From contig NC_052474.1 of NCBI RefSeq assembly GCF_009730915.1, positions 22,023,613-22,087,612 of the forward strand: DNA of 64,000 bases, read 5' to 3'. The first letter of the stretch is position 1; the number at the start of each line of letters is the position of its first letter. This stretch comes from Dioscorea cayenensis subsp. rotundata. Lineage: Eukaryota; Streptophyta; Magnoliopsida; Dioscoreales; Dioscoreaceae. The position numbers and the translations under genes are program-made. This document shows positions 39,019 through 52,954 of the stretch, in pieces. The notes below the pieces were generated by a model, which did not search any database, was not told the origin of the DNA, and saw only the letters and a list, made by a program, of their open reading frames with translations.

Positions 39019-39661
39019 ATGAACAACTCCAAACTTTTCCTCACTCTCTTCTTCTTCTTCTTCTCCTCCTCATCTCTCAATTTAATCCACTCTTTCGACT
39101 TCGAAGCCGGCGATCACACCGGTTGGAAAGTCCCTCCATCAAACAACACTCTCATCTACAACCAATGGGCTTCGAAAAACCGGTTCACCGTCGGCGACAC
39201 CATTAGTAAGTAATTAATCCTTTTTCTCCATCCTTTCAACACCATCTCAATAATGTTTATCCTATTTGAGTGTGACACCATGTTTTGCTAAATGTAAAGA
39301 CTTTAGGTACAAGAAAGACTCAGTGATGGTTGTTAGTAGTGAAGAAGAGTACAAGACTTGCAACTCATCTCATCCACTCTTCTTCTCAAACAATGGAAGA
39401 ACTGAGTTCAAGCTTGAAAGATCAGGGATGTTTTACTTCATTAGTGGAGTTTTAAGTCATTGTGAGAAAGGTCAAAAGATGATGGTCAAAGTTATAGTCC
39501 ATGATGATAATGATCAAAGTCCTACAAGATCACCTTCAAATGATACTTACTCTGATCCTGATTATAGTACTGCAGTAAAACTCTCTTCTTCTTTTTTACT
39601 GTTTTTAAAGGTTTGCTTCTACTCCATGGCTTCTGTTTTCATGTCATTTAGTTTGTTCTAG
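39019..39661 (+). CDS. Early nodulin-like protein (phytocyanin / plastocyanin-like domain)
   Basis: Two exons, 39019-39205 and 39300-39661, joined at GDTI-NFRYKKDSV, giving 182 residues. A signal peptide (about residues 1-25, poly-Phe/Ser core) is followed by the plastocyanin-like fold: FEAGDHTGWKVPP, YNQWASKNRFTVGDT, YKTCNSSHPLFFSNNG and FYFISGVLSHCEKGQKM. Then comes a short Ser/Pro/Asp linker and a hydrophobic C-terminus compatible with a GPI anchor. The first copper-ligand His of true phytocyanins is replaced in the KDSV segment, as is usual in the early nodulin-like group, which is thought not to bind copper. Members act at the plasma membrane/cell wall in growth and reproduction. The intron position after the GDT block is typical for the family. 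No gene number assigned. Confidence 0.94.
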
Positions 39662-41175
39662 TGTTCTTGTTTCACTTTCATTGATTGTGATGCTGTTGTT
39701 GTTGTTGTTATTGTTTTTGTTTTCTTTCTCAGTCTCTTTCTCTCTTTCTTGTTGTTGTTGTTGTTGAAATATTGTACTGTTTCTCTTTAATTAGTCTTTT
39801 CTTCTGTCATTGTTTGGACTTTCTTTGTAAAAATCTTATTTTTGTTTCTTTTTTAACTATTTATTTATTTATTTTAAACATTTATGAATGGTCATGTTAT
39901 ATATACTGTATCTAATTTGTTATTTTGTTATTTTTATTTATTATTTTACTGTAGAATCACTGCATCACTAAAACTTTCAGCCAGGTGATGTTTTTATTTA
40001 TCCCATTTGTTTATACTTATCTAATTTTTAACTGTTATATTAAATAAAAATTTTATATTTTTAACATATTTTTTTTATATAAATGGAAATAAGAAGAAAA
40101 GTGGTTTTTATATCAATTTGTTAACTCATTAATTTCTTCATTCATTTAACTAGTATAATTAATTAGTTTAATATCTTTTCCATTTTAAAACCTATTTATT
40201 AAAAATTAAAATATTTTACTAAAATTTCAACAGTGTTAGTAATAATTTATATTTTAAATGGTTTCAACTATTTTTTTTAAGGATTTTGCAAGTTAATGAA
40301 CAGGAGCCCATTTAAGCCCAAATGTTTTTGTATGAAAAATGAAAAATTAGTAGGCTTGTTTGGATTGAAGTATGGAAATTTGTGAAAATCATAAAAAATA
40401 AAAAAAAAGAAATAATTGAAAGGGAGTAAATAAATAATAAATAAATAAATAATGATTTTTAGTAAAACAAGTAGAGTTGTTATACGATCATTTTAGCATT
40501 AATTATATCCATATGTTCATTTTATATTAAAACAACATAACGTTACATTGAATAATCTAATTATTTGTTCACTAACTAGAATTAATCATTGAATTAAGAC
40601 CATAAGTCATGGAATCTTTGAAATTAAAAAAAAAAGAAAATATCATGAAAAGAAATCATATAATTGTTAAAAAAGAAAAATATTTATACTTCATGGTCCC
40701 CCGAAATTTTTTTTTCCATTTTTTAAACAAAAATAATAAATTAGTAAACCCTATGTCTGACCTGGCATAATTAATAAGCCATTCTTCTCCCCAAAAAAAT
40801 AAAAATAAAAATAAAAATTTAAATTAATATTTATGTTTCTGAAACTAGTACCTAATATTTTAATACCACACAATCAGAAAAACAAAACCTTTTTTTAATT
40901 TCACCCCTGACATTTCCTTAAATTCCAATAAAGTCCCCCATCCTCTTCCCTTCCAAAAACCCCCAAAACTTGCAGAGCATCTCAGTTCTTAAAAACAAAA
41001 AAAAGCTCCCCATTTTTTTTCACTTAAAGTCCCTGAAAAATTTGAAATTATAAAAAAGTCCTCAGGTTCTCAGAGAATCTCTTTCCAATGGGATACTTAA
41101 ACTTTTCAGGAGGATAAGCTGAGAAAAACCCCATTTTTCCTTCATCTTCTCCGCCTCCTCCTTCATCCTCCTCCA
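39662..41175. other. Phytocyanin 3' flank and REF6-like 5' flank
   Basis: The 3' flank carries (GTT)n-like tracts at about 39693-39713 and 39749-39767. The rest is AT-rich with AAAT/AATA tracts (about 40430-40452 and 40797-40817). From about 40905 it becomes CT-rich, as in the leader of the following gene. No other gene is seen. Confidence 0.6.
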
Positions 41176-44100
41176 ATGGCGGCCAACTCACAGGCTGAAC
41201 CACCTCCTCTGGAGGTCCTCTCATGGCTGAAGAGCCTTCCGATGGCGCCGGAGTACCATCCCACACTGGCTGAGTTCCAGGACCCCATCGCTTTCATACT
41301 CAAGATCGAGAAGGAGGCCTCGGCCTACGGCATCTGCAAGATCGTGCCACCGGTGCCACCGGCGGCGAAGAAGACCACCATGGCGAACCTAAATAGGTCC
41401 TTTGCGGCTCGTGACCCTAACCCGAAGAAACCCCCGACTTTCACCACGCGGCAGCAGCAGATAGGGTTTTGCCCTCGACGGCCGCGGCCGGTGCAGAAGC
41501 CGGTGTGGCAGAGTGGGGAGCAGTACACACTGCAGCAGTTTGAGGCGAAGGCGAAGCAGTTCGAGAAGACCCATCTGAGGAAGCTTGGGAAGCGAGGGTT
41601 GGGGTTGTCACCGCTTGAGATCGAGACCTTGTTCTGGAAGGCTTGTGCGGATAAACCCTTCTCTGTGGAGTATGCCAATGATATGCCTGGGTCTGGGTTT
41701 GCTCCTCTGGCTTCTGGGAAGAAGTGGAGGGAGGATGAGGCGGCCAATGTGGGAGAGACAGCGTGGAATATGAGGGGGGTTTCTAGGGCAAAAGGTTCGC
41801 TTTTGAGGTTCATGAAGGAGGAGATTCCTGGGGTGACCTCGCCCATGGTGTATATTGCTATGATGTTCAGCTGGTTTGCTTGGCATGTGGAAGACCATGA
41901 TTTGCATAGCTTGAATTACCTGCATTTTGGTGCTGGGAAGACATGGTATGGTGTGCCGAGGGATGCTAGGCTTGCGCTGGAGGATGTCATCCGGGTTCAT
42001 GGGTATTGCGGGGAGGTGAATCCTCTCGGTGAGCTCTGCAGCCGTATAGTTTGTTAAATTTATCTCCTTTCTTCCCGCATTTGCAATGAGTTGCTAGATT
42101 TCGTAGTTGGTGTTTTTAATAGCCTTGCTTTTTGCTTAGTTCAAAACTTCTTGTTTTCCGCTTCCTGTGATCTAAAATTGGCCTTACTGTTTTTGATTCT
42201 GTAAATTGAGCAGCCTAATCAAATACAAGAGTCGAGAATAGTATGGAGATCCCATCCTTGCTTCTTGACTGTCTACCTTCTCATTTTTGGTCCACTTCAA
42301 GTTCTGGCCCTTTCTTTGAGTCAATGCTGAAATTTATTTTTAGGCTACATATCGTACTTAGTTTAGTACTTCTTGTTATATGTAGTTTTTTTTTTCTCTC
42401 TGTATTTTTTGGGTATAGGTTACTTGGCTTTTCTGGATCGTTCATGTGCCTCAGCCAATTGCTTCTACAAGTCTTAAGCAAAAATTCTTGTAAGTCCATT
42501 AAGGTAAGGGTACCAGAATCTGATCAATCCTTCTATGTTGATGAGCAAGCAATTTTGTCTGTAGTTCAGGTTCTGTTTTTTTGGGTTTAAGTAGTCATGG
42601 TCCAAATACCTGCTTTATTTAGTTGTATGGGACATTGTTTTGCATTTCCCTCCATTAGATGAAACTTCTTATCTAGGGACATGATTTTTCCACTCTAAAG
42701 GGTTTGTTTCTGTTGGAGATTTTCTTAAATCAAGTTATATCATAAGCTTAGTTGGTTAAGGACAATCTTGTAATCTGTAGACCGTACCACAGAGTTGATT
42801 GATTAATATAATAAAGAGCTGTTTTGTACACGTCATCCTCTCTTTTAGCTGGCTGAGAAACTAACAGAAGTACAGAAGCCTTCTTGAGCCCATTTGTTCT
42901 GCAACCTTCTCTCCTCTCATTTTCCCTTTGTATAACCCTGATATTGATCGAATCCCTGAGCTTAGTATTTCTTTTTATTCTATAGATTTATGAAAAGCAA
43001 GAAATTTAAAAAGTTGACTTGAGTACCTCTCCAAACAAAACTCTGGATGTTGGGAAAATTACTAATTGCAGCTCTTCAAATGGGAAATCTTCTTTGGCAA
43101 GTCTTGCAGTCAAAATTTGTATTTAGATAAGTGATTCCCTTAAACTTAGTCTGGAAAATGGAAGTAGCGGCTATGATGTGCCTGCATAATTAATTAACCC
43201 AGACTGCTTGTTCACACAGCAGTGCCCTGTGTATGTTTGTTCTTGCAGAATATTGCTGCTGTGGATATTTGTTTTCTAGTCAGAGTTTCTAATCTCTTTC
43301 TTTATGTTATAAGTTGGTTATTGTGCCAATAGACATAAAGCTATTGAATTATGGATATTACATTGTGTTATTAAAATGTTTTCATTTGTCTTTGTCCCCG
43401 GATTAGCAATTGGGCCTAAAGTTAATCCTCTGTTGTTGAGTTATCATCATCAATTTTGGGATTTCTTGGTAAGCCATGAGAATGTACACTCATTTAGATC
43501 GCTAGGTATGCCAAAAATGGTTTATTAGTTTACCAAGATGTAGGTGTCATCAAGTATCCCACATGTGAATTTAATGAAAACCGGATTTGTATAAACATGG
43601 ATCACATTGATTTGAGAAGGTTGTTTCTAGAGAAATAAAATTTAAATTAAAGTAAAATAGTATTTTTAAATTTAAGAAAGTTTATGGAAATTATTATTAA
43701 AAATATTAAAAAGATGGGAATCAATTTATAAGGATAAGAAAAAGATAAAAGAAATGGATTTTTAAAAAGATTTGAAAGAAAAAAGTCAATACTTAAAAAA
43801 AAACATAAGATTGAGATTAAACTTGAGATTTAGTGAGAATTGGAAGGGAAACCGAACCTTTTATTCCTATAAACTGTCCAATGTGACTTATGTAGGAAAC
43901 ATGTACATCATAGGGAAAATTTTTCTAGACGTGAAATTATATCATAGGGAAAATTTATTTCAGAGGTAAATTAAGATAACGTGAGATATATGTGATCCTA
44001 TCACTAATTCATTACAGTGAAAACCTTTTTGTCCATGGGCATAATAAGATCACGCGGGAAACATATGGTCATATCTACAACTTATTGTATTGAAAACCCA

Positions 44101-47100
44101 TTGGTCAAGATAAACTAGATACAATAGGATTAGATGGCGAATGGATCTTATCCCTGATATATTATAGCATATCTAAAGAGAAGGAAATGCATGTCCCTGT
44201 CGGAACAAGGAATGGAGGTACCGGATGGATATTGTATATAGTGTCTTGAAGTGTTACTACAATGTTTTAAGAATATACATTGTGCTAATTGATTTTTGCA
44301 AACAGAGTTTATATATGCTGAGTGATTGCGCATTGTCCTGAAGTTCATGGCTATGAACTTCAGGGCAATCTGATATTAAATATTTTATCTATATAATTTC
44401 TTACAGCATTTGCTTACTCTATGGTTCATGCTAGTGACGTTTGCTATCCTCACCGAGAAAACTACTGTCATGTCTCCTGAAATCCTTGTTGGTGCTGGAA
44501 TTCCATGTTGCAGGTGATGTTTTGTTTCATTACCGATCTTTTCATTTGATTCTTAACTAAAATATATGTTGGAATTTTCTTGTATTGAAATGTTATACTT
44601 TAAAGCAGGTTGGTGCAAAATGCTGGAGAATTCGTTGTCACATTCCCTGGAGCTTATCATACAGGTTTCAGTCATGGTAGGGCTTAAATTTGGTTTGGAT
44701 TTTTTTTTTTTTTGTTCATTTTCCATTGTTTTTATCAAAGCATGCCCATATGCATCTGGTACTTTTATAACTGTGTTCACAGGGTAACATTGGCAGCTGC
44801 CAATTGTTTGTTAAGGTTTCTCATAGTGTAACTTTCATTGTAACTGGTGTGATAGTTATCAGCAGAAAACATTATTCTGTTGATGCTGGTTGATTTTTAG
44901 CTTATTCATGCTTTTTTATTTGTATTTCTATGTCCACACATAAAACTGCATCATTCTGTTTTGCTCACTGGTCAACAGTCAAATTTTTTTCTCATCTAAA
45001 TCTGCACTAGTCATCCATCATGAGTGTTTTTATTTTTCTTGGTAGGATTTAATTGTGGTGAGGCTGCAAATATTGCTACACCTCAGTGGTTGAGATTTGC
45101 CAAGGAAGCTGCAGTTCGTAGAGCTTCAACTAACTTTCCTCCCATGGTTTCTCATTTTCAGTTGCTCTATGCACTTGCACTATCATTAGGCTCAAGGTAT
45201 GCTGTCAGACCTCAGATTTCTGGTTTTCAAATATTTACAATTGTTGCATAATGACTATAGTTTTATTTATTTATTTATTTTTACTTTGTGAAATTGACAT
45301 CTGGTATGACCAATTCTTGTCTTTTATCTGAAGTGCAAGTAATTTATGTGACTAGTTTCTGTAGTTGGTGAAAGTACAAAATGACTAAAGTTTGATTATA
45401 TGGTGAGAGTTTTGCCTTTTGCCTTTTCATATCAGAATCTTCTTCAAATCTGGTCTTCTTAAAGGAGACCATTTGATCAAATTTCAATATAAAGAGTAAA
45501 CTGTTGTTAGAATTGAGCCATTTGAGGTATAATAAACCTCATCTTGGTTGTTGAATTGTCCTAAACAGATTCTTTATGGGTGTTGTACCTTAACAAATAA
45601 GAAGAGCAGATCAATAATCACTGTTGGTAAAGGCCAGATCATCATTCAAGGAAATCTATCTCAATTCAATCTGATTCCATAAGCAACTTTTTACCATAAT
45701 TTTATATGGTTTTTGAAAAATGAGATTATGTATATATATATATATATATAATTTTAAGGTTGATGTATTGATTTTCTTTCCTAATTCTTGCATTTGATTA
45801 TTACTCTTATCAGAGGTGGTTTGTTTGAATTTTCCAAGAATGGAAAATGGGTGGTGTTTGAGATGACTTGAGATCATTTTGCCATTGTACAATTAATCCC
45901 TTCTTTTATAGCCAACCTTTTTTTGCTCGAGTAGGTAACCTCCTCTCTGCTTCCTACTGACAGTCATCATCATCTTGTCTGTTGTATCTGGCATGGGAAA
46001 TGTTGTAAGAAATGAGGCATGTGGGGTTTGATTGAGAATCAATTATGTGACTTCATTTGTTGTTTTGGAAACTGAGGTGGTTACTCAACATGTTTTGTGA
46101 AATCCTAAATTTTATAGCAAGACATTTTAGAAACTTTTTTTAGAAACCTGGGTAATCTAAACTTCGGTATACAATTGCTTTCATAGCATAAGCATTATGG
46201 GATTACAGATTTGGTTCTAAGATGGTACTTTTATCAACAGTTTACCAACTTGTTAACAATCATGAAATTGCTTGGACATCCAGGCTTGTAATTGTGCTTT
46301 TACTTGCTAAATATGACTGTAATTTAACTTTCCCTTTCCACACAGGTACACACACACATTTCCATTTTTTCAGGCTGTAATATTCATTTTTAGTTAGTTT
46401 ATCGTTGAATCATGTTACACACACACACACACACACACATTTCCATTTCTTCATGATTTATTGAGTCCAGATTTTGATGACATCTTCAATTATGTAGCTG
46501 CATTATTCTTGTGCTAGTTTTGACAAATTTCATTAAGATAGTTTTGGCGGAGTACAATAAGATGATAGAACCTATAACTGAAGTAAGGGTTGCGCTTTGT
46601 TTAGTTTGTTTTAATTTAAATGTTTTTTGTTGTTTCATTGTTTTTAGAATCAAATGATTTCTTGTTTCGTAAGAGGCTCCAATTTATTTAAATCAATACC
46701 ATGAGTTTCAAAATTTAAAAATATTGACGTTGTATCCAGTGTAATGGTGCTTGCATTCCTTCTAAAGATCTGGATATAATGTATGGTGATATATACACAA
46801 TATTTGAAAGCTAATTGGGCCAAATGAATTTTGTATGCTTTGTTTGTATGAGAAGTGTTTGCATTTGAGGCGTTAATTTTTTTTTCCTGTTCTTTCCCTT
46901 GTCAGAAAATGTCACACAAGACATTTCTTTACCACTTATACTCTGTGCTAGAGGTATTATAGAAAGATAAATTTCCATTAATATTATTTCAATGAAAAGC
47001 ACCTCTTTTATTGACTGAATTTTTGTTTATTTATTCCCTATCTTTCTATAAAATTGTATTTTATGTATATGTTTATTTCTGTAGGATGCCAATGGTTTGC

Positions 47101-50100
47101 TGTACTGAACCACGAAGCTCTAGACTAAAGGATAAGATGAAAGGTGAAGGTGAAGTGATGGTGAAAACCACATTTGTTCAAAGTGTGGCCCAAAATAATA
47201 ACCTGCTTTCTATTCTTCTTGAGAAAGGATCTACTTGTGTAGTCCTTCCACGAAAGACAGCCGAGATTTCTTTATGCTCAACTTCACTTGTGAAACCTCA
47301 ACTTAAGGTGAAACCCAGATTATCGCTTGGTTTATGCAGCCGTCAAGAAGGACTGGAAGCATCAGGAATTTTGCCTTCTGATGATGCCATGCCTGACAGA
47401 AACATGGATACAGTACACTCAAGTGGTTTCTGTTTGGTGAATGAAAGTCCTGTGTCTGCATTTCAAGGAAAGAAGTTGGTGCCTGCAAGCTTTAGCAAGT
47501 ATGAAACATCTGACTTTTGCTCATCCAGTTCAGAGTCACAATATGTGGAAGGTGGAAAAGAGAGCACAATCCAGGGTGATGGATTGCTGGAGCAAGGATT
47601 ACTGTCGTGTGTCACATGTGGAATTTTGAGCTTCTCCTGTGTTGCTGTTATTCAACCTAGAGAAAAAGCTGCCAGATACCTGATGGCTTCTGATTGCAGT
47701 GTTTTTAGTGATCATATTGTTGCCTCAGGAGATACTAGTGAAACAGCCAATGTCCCAAATCAGAATACGGGCAATTATGATCTTTCTCGTTCTGGTAAGT
47801 TATGTTGGAGAGATTAAACCAGAGTTCATGCACGTACTTGTTTTGCTGTAAATTTTTGCTTATTTCTATTTGCACTATTCTTTGTCCTGATAATCTGCTT
47901 TTTTCCAGTGCCAGTTTTATGATATTTTAAACCGTGTCTTTCAAATTTGTCTGGTTCTGCAATACGGTACAAATATCAAATATTATCACATTGCACAATA
48001 TGACACTGCTGTTGTTGCATCTGGTACAAGTAGTTATTTTTCCCCAAGTATCCAGCAAGACTTTGATGCAATTTGTTGCATTTGCTTTATCCTAAATTTG
48101 TAATGTTTCCTTTATTCACCGCATCAACTATTTGTTTATGACTAGATTATACCTATGCACTGATCTTATTTTTATGATGTACATGTATCATTTATTTTTT
48201 TAGTCATTGGTGATTCAATAATTGTTATGTTTACATGTTTTAGTTTGCCCTTCTTTTTCAGGCCTCTTCTTTCTAGAAATTGCACCATGAAGTTACTATG
48301 CTTATCACTATTTCTATAGTTAAACACATTAATTTGAGTTAATAGTTTTTCTGTTCTGTCATTACTGACTGCTTACCTAAATGGTTTGGGCCTCTCATAA
48401 TGAAAATCTTGAAGATTTTTATATTAGAAAAACCATTTGGAGTAAATTAAATGATACTTAACTCTATCTTCTTTACAAAATTAAAGTACTTCCTATCCCA
48501 TGAGGATGATTAGATCATAACATTGAGTTATTTCTTGTTATGTAGCCTAAAGTAAAAAGAAACTAATGAAGCAGGATCAGAAAATAAGTGCTGCTCAGTT
48601 GAAAGCCGTAGCAGCTATGATGTAGGAGATTTGTTTCCCATAGAATAATCCTGCTAAATCTAAAAATAAGGGTATATATTGTCATTTTGATGATGGTTTT
48701 CCTATCTACTAGTACCATTGAATGACATTTTACTCAAATTAATTGTCATGATAGAATCTCACTCAAGAAGACAAATATCGCTGTAGTATATGTTCTGTTA
48801 TATGACGATTTAAAAAGAAAAAAAAAATGACTGAAACTGTAAGTTGTTTTCTGTCTTCTTGTTTTTGCTGTCATCTCGGTTTTGATCATTTTAATATCCT
48901 GCATACAAGTGTAGGATGTAGATAGAAGTAATAGCCCTATAGATTGATTCACATGTCTTCTTCACTTCTAGAATCTCTTGTATGGGAACTTGTTGGTTAT
49001 AAAAAGTATTAGGCTCTTTTGGCTATATTTTTTTTTTTCTTTTCAAAAAACACTTCACTCTCTATTTGAAGTTCTCAATTGAATGCTGCCTCCTTTGTAT
49101 TTTTCTGATCCCGAAATTGGTTCCGTTGCTAATGGCTTTCGCTATCATACACACTTTACATGTCCTTTTACCTGACTTTTCAGAAATATTGAACTTTTTT
49201 GCTTTTATTATCCTTTTTGTTGAAGGGTCTATGGAGAAACATTTCCATGATGGATCAAGTGATAGTTTAGACCATTGTAATACACATTTGCTCCTCTCAG
49301 GTCCAAGCACCGGAGCCTTTTCTGGTACTGCAAATCCAAAAAGCATTTCTGCGCTTGACCTATTGGCTTCTGCTTATGGGGATTTATCAGAGCCAGAGGA
49401 TGAAGTTCTGGATAACAAGCCTGGACATGAGGATGGTAATGAAATTAGAAACTTGTCACTGTCATCTGACCTAACTCAGAAGTCAATGTCTTCAACCAAG
49501 GTCTTGAATGGGAATTTGGAGTCACACTTAATTGAACCATACTGCCAGACAGAAACAAATGATAATTACAGGAATTCTTCGTCAGGTGTATCCAATTACA
49601 GTGAGCTTCCAGTCCAAGATTCCGGTCGTATTGGTGGTTCTGATGACTCCAATGATAGTCCTGATAAAATTTGTACACCTAAGTTGGAGTTCTCTAGATG
49701 GAATCAGCCAGAAAGCCCAAATATGCTAGTTAGTTTAGAGGACGAGATGGCACCTTCAGATTCCTTAATCGCGTACTCTACTGGCATTAATGGGAAAAAA
49801 ACAGATGGTAGCTGTCACAAGGAAGCAGATGTTCCAGAGCACCATAACTCTTGTGACCCTGTTGCTCCTATCAGATGCACTAAAGGCGAAATGAAGTTAA
49901 CAAATTACAGTGCCAAGATTCAAAATTCAGATGTGCCAGTTATGCAGAGATCTGACAAGGATTCATCTAGAATGCATGTATTTTGTCTTGAACATGCTGT
50001 GGAGGTTGAGAAGCAGCTTCGTCCATTTGGTGGGGTTCATATCATGCTTTTGTGTCATCCAGGTGAATTGCTAAAATAATTTTATTTATATTCAGTGATG

Positions 50101-51426
50101 ATGGTTCTTCCTTTCTTTAATTTCCTTACAGTATCTGTATCACTACTGTGGACATTTCTTGCAGACTATCCTAGAATAGAAGCAGAAGCAAAACTGTTGG
50201 CTACAGAGCTAGGAAGTGATATTGTTTGGAAGGACATTCCTTTTCAAGAGGCCAAAAAAGAAGACCAACTAAGAATCCGATCAGCTATGGAGGATGAGGA
50301 AAGTATCCCAATGAACAGTGATTGGGCAGTTAAAATGGGCATTAACCTGTATTACAGTGCAAATCTTAGCAAGTCACCGCTTTACTGCAAGCAGATGCCA
50401 TATAATGCAGTTATATACAAGGCATTCGGCTGCAATTCTGCTGGAAACTCCCCTGTTAAACTTAAGGCTACAGGGAGACGCCCGGGTAGACAAAAGAAAA
50501 TAATTGTGGCTGGCAAGTGGTGTGGCAAGGTGTGGATGTCTAACCAGGTCCACCCACATTTAGCTCTTCGGCAGGACACCCACGAGCAAGAGTTTGCTGA
50601 TAAAATCTACTCTGGGGGATCTGATGAAAAGCTTAAAATTGAGAAGGATACAGAGGTAACTGAGCAAGCAGCTCGTCCGAGCAGAAACTCTTCAAGTACT
50701 GCTGCAGCGAGAAAATCTGGAAAGAAAAGAAAGAAGACATTGAACAAGGCTAGCATCAAGAAAGCTAGGCACACTGCAACTGGAGATGGTTCTTTGGAAG
50801 TTGCAAAAGAAAATTCCTCTGCACAGTGTTCAAGGCTTCTGAGAAGCCGTATTAAGCATAATGTGACTCCTCTTAAAAATGAGAACACTAGCCAGCGTAA
50901 ACTAAATCTGGACGATGAAGCTGATGGAGGTCCAAGCACACGGCTTCGAAGACGGCCATCCAAGACCGAAGTGACCAAGTCTAAGCCCAGAATTGAGAAG
51001 CATATTAAGAAGAAGAAAGGAAACAAAGTCCAGGAACAAAACTCAGCAATTAACAAGGAGGAGGAACTAGATTATCCATGTGATGTAGAGGGGTGCTCTA
51101 TGAGCTTCGGCACAAAACAGGACCTGTCACTGCACAAGCGCAATATATGCCCTGTCAAGGGATGTGGCAAGAAGTTCTTCTCTCACAAGTATCTAGTGCA
51201 GCATCGGAAAGTTCATCTGGATGATCGCCCGCTCAAGTGCCCATGGAAGGGATGCAAGATGACTTTCAAGTGGGCATGGGCGCGAACAGAGCACATCAGA
51301 GTGCACACGGGCGATCGACCTTATGTGTGTCGGGAAGCAGGGTGTGGTCAAACATTCAGGTTTGTATCTGATTTTAGCCGTCACAAGAGGAAGACCGGGC
51401 ATTCTGTTAAGAAGGTTCGGAGATGA
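41176..51426 (+). CDS. REF6: REF6-like JmjN/JmjC histone H3K27 demethylase with C-terminal C2H2 zinc fingers
   Basis: Seven exons: 41176-42028, 44435-44513, 44609-44676, 45046-45196, 47085-47794, 49226-50062, 50165-51426. Phases agree and sum to 1319 residues (Arabidopsis REF6 about 1360). JmjN is at about residues 24-62 (PEYHPTLAEFQDPIAFILKI). JmjC follows, with Fe(II) ligands H237 and E239 in WHVEDHD and H328 in GAYHTGFSHG; GKTWYGVP and CGEAANIATP are conserved. A long acidic/serine-rich middle contains SALDLLASAYGD. At the C-terminus a basic stretch precedes four tandem zinc fingers (from YPCDVEGCSMSF), the first with Cys in place of the last His as in REF6. Family role: nuclear removal of H3K27me3/me2 at CTCTGYTY-type sites chosen by the fingers, affecting flowering and brassinosteroid responses. 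Exon 1 is GC-rich compared with later exons. ELF6 is the alternative, but the finger region fits REF6 best. Confidence 0.97.
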
Positions 51427-51869
51427 CACTAACAACCTCTGCAGTAAAAGTACTTCGACAAGGCGGGGATCATCATGTCTGTAAAATTAAGCTGCAAATG
51501 CAAATACCATTGGTAGAGTAGGATAGGCTAGGGATTCCCTGTTGTTTAATTGCTTGGGCTTTCATTAGGCCCTGCCAATTACTTCATTTCATTGCCAGTC
51601 ACTACCAACCATCAAAGTTACAAGTGTTTGTGGCTGGGCTTACAAGCTTAGAAGCTAACATGGAATCTTGCCCAGATTGCCTGGCTTATTGACTTCCATT
51701 CTGCATGGAGAGCTTAATTGATCCTTGATTTATAATGTTCCTTCTTTTGTTTTAGCTTTCAGTTATGAATTAATTAATTATGTATACATAGCATTTCCTT
51801 CATTTCTACCTTAGGTTTTTTTTTGTCACATCATCACAGCAGTGTTACTCTTGTCTGACATATAAAGTT
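51427..51869 (+). other. 3' flank of the REF6-like gene
   Basis: Probable 3' UTR and spacer. I see no canonical AATAAA in the first 300 bp. No gene is seen. Confidence 0.5.
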
Positions 51870-52143
51870 TTTGGTAGATTATCCTATTTAGTCTCTGTAT
51901 TTTACTCAATTTGCCCTTTTAGTTTCTATCTTTTAATTTGTTCTCAATAGATCCCTATATTGTTAAAATTGGATAAATTAAGTCCAAATTGAGTAAAATA
52001 CATGTATCAAATAGGGGAACAGCCGTGAAGGGTTGGATCTAATTTGTCCGATTTTGATAATATAGAGACTTATAGAAGACAAATTAAAAAATAAGAATTA
52101 AAGGGGCAAATTGTGTAAAATACAGGGATTAAATTTTACCAAA
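51870..52143. mobile_element. Foldback MITE with about 110 bp inverted repeats
   Basis: The left arm (TTTGGTAGATT..., CTGTATTTTACTCAATTTGC, TTTTAATTTGT, CTATATTGTTAAAAT) and the right arm (ATTTTGATAATATAG..., ACAAATTAAAAAATA, GCAAATTGTGTAAAATACAG, TTTTACCAAA) are inverted copies over most of their length. Only a short loop lies between. Length is 274 bp, with no coding capacity. It has a different sequence from the 27182-27540 element but the same architecture. Confidence 0.8.
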
Positions 52144-52773
52144 GTTATTTGCAGGTTATCTGGTTACAACTATCTAACTTTGAAATTTCCCCCAATTTCA
52201 ATCTCCATCTTTTTAAATATCATTGGACTTTAATTTCCTGCTTGTTTTTTTTTTTGTTTATTTTAAAAATATATTCCTTATAATTCTTCAAGCTAGCGTT
52301 CTATAAACATTCTCTTGGATCTTGTTTGAACCTTCAATTTTTGTAGAAATTTTTTCTTCTTTTAATCATGTTTGTTCTGGTATTTTAATTTAAATATATT
52401 TTGTCATGTTATTTATAAATTTTTATTATAAGCAAACAGGATGTTATTCTTATCTCCATGAATTATTAAATTTTAAAATAAACTCTAGTTTGATTTTTTT
52501 TTAAATTATTAATTAAAATTAAAATTTGGGACCCATGATAATGATTTCAGTGGTTCCGCAGCTCTAAACAATTATCAGAAAGAAACATATCCAAATGCTC
52601 TGTCTTTTTGCCAGCCTGTATCAAACTAAACTTTTCCAATTTTTATATTACAACAATAATATAATTATATATATATATATTTTAAAAATCATCTTTTATT
52701 TAAAAATTCAAAATTTTAAAGGGATCCACAAACCGGATATTCTCCTTTTCAGAACATTTTCCAGATTTTTTCT

Positions 52774-52774
52774 A

Positions 52775-52806
<32 letters not shown>
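52774..52806. repeat. (TAA)n microsatellite
   Basis: About eleven AAT/TAA units in a row. Confidence 0.95.
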
Positions 52807-52808
<2 letters not shown>

Positions 52809-52929
52809 CAGTCACTTTCACAGTCTCACATGAGGACGAACTCAGGTTCAACACCCACCGTACGATACCTCCAGATTTGTGTTAGAACTTGATCTCAAGG
52901 CAATCATACGGCTCGGGTTGATTCCAACA

Positions 52930-52954
52930 CCATCATCATCATCATCATCATCAT
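52930..52954. repeat. (CAT)n microsatellite
   Basis: Eight CAT units after CCAACAC. Confidence 0.95.

Noticed and set aside
39300..39661. Missing copper-ligand His in the phytocyanin as a sign of a damaged gene
   Set aside because: Loss of that His is normal for early nodulin-like proteins, and the rest of the domain is intact.
41325..41846. 173-codon antisense open frame in REF6-like exon 1
   Set aside because: It lies entirely opposite a well-conserved JmjN/JmjC exon and resembles no protein I know.
49066..49225. Upstream in-frame extension of the exon beginning at 49226
   Set aside because: A good acceptor (TTGAAG) at 49225 restores the phase from exon 5, and the extension is T-rich intron sequence with hydrophobic translation.
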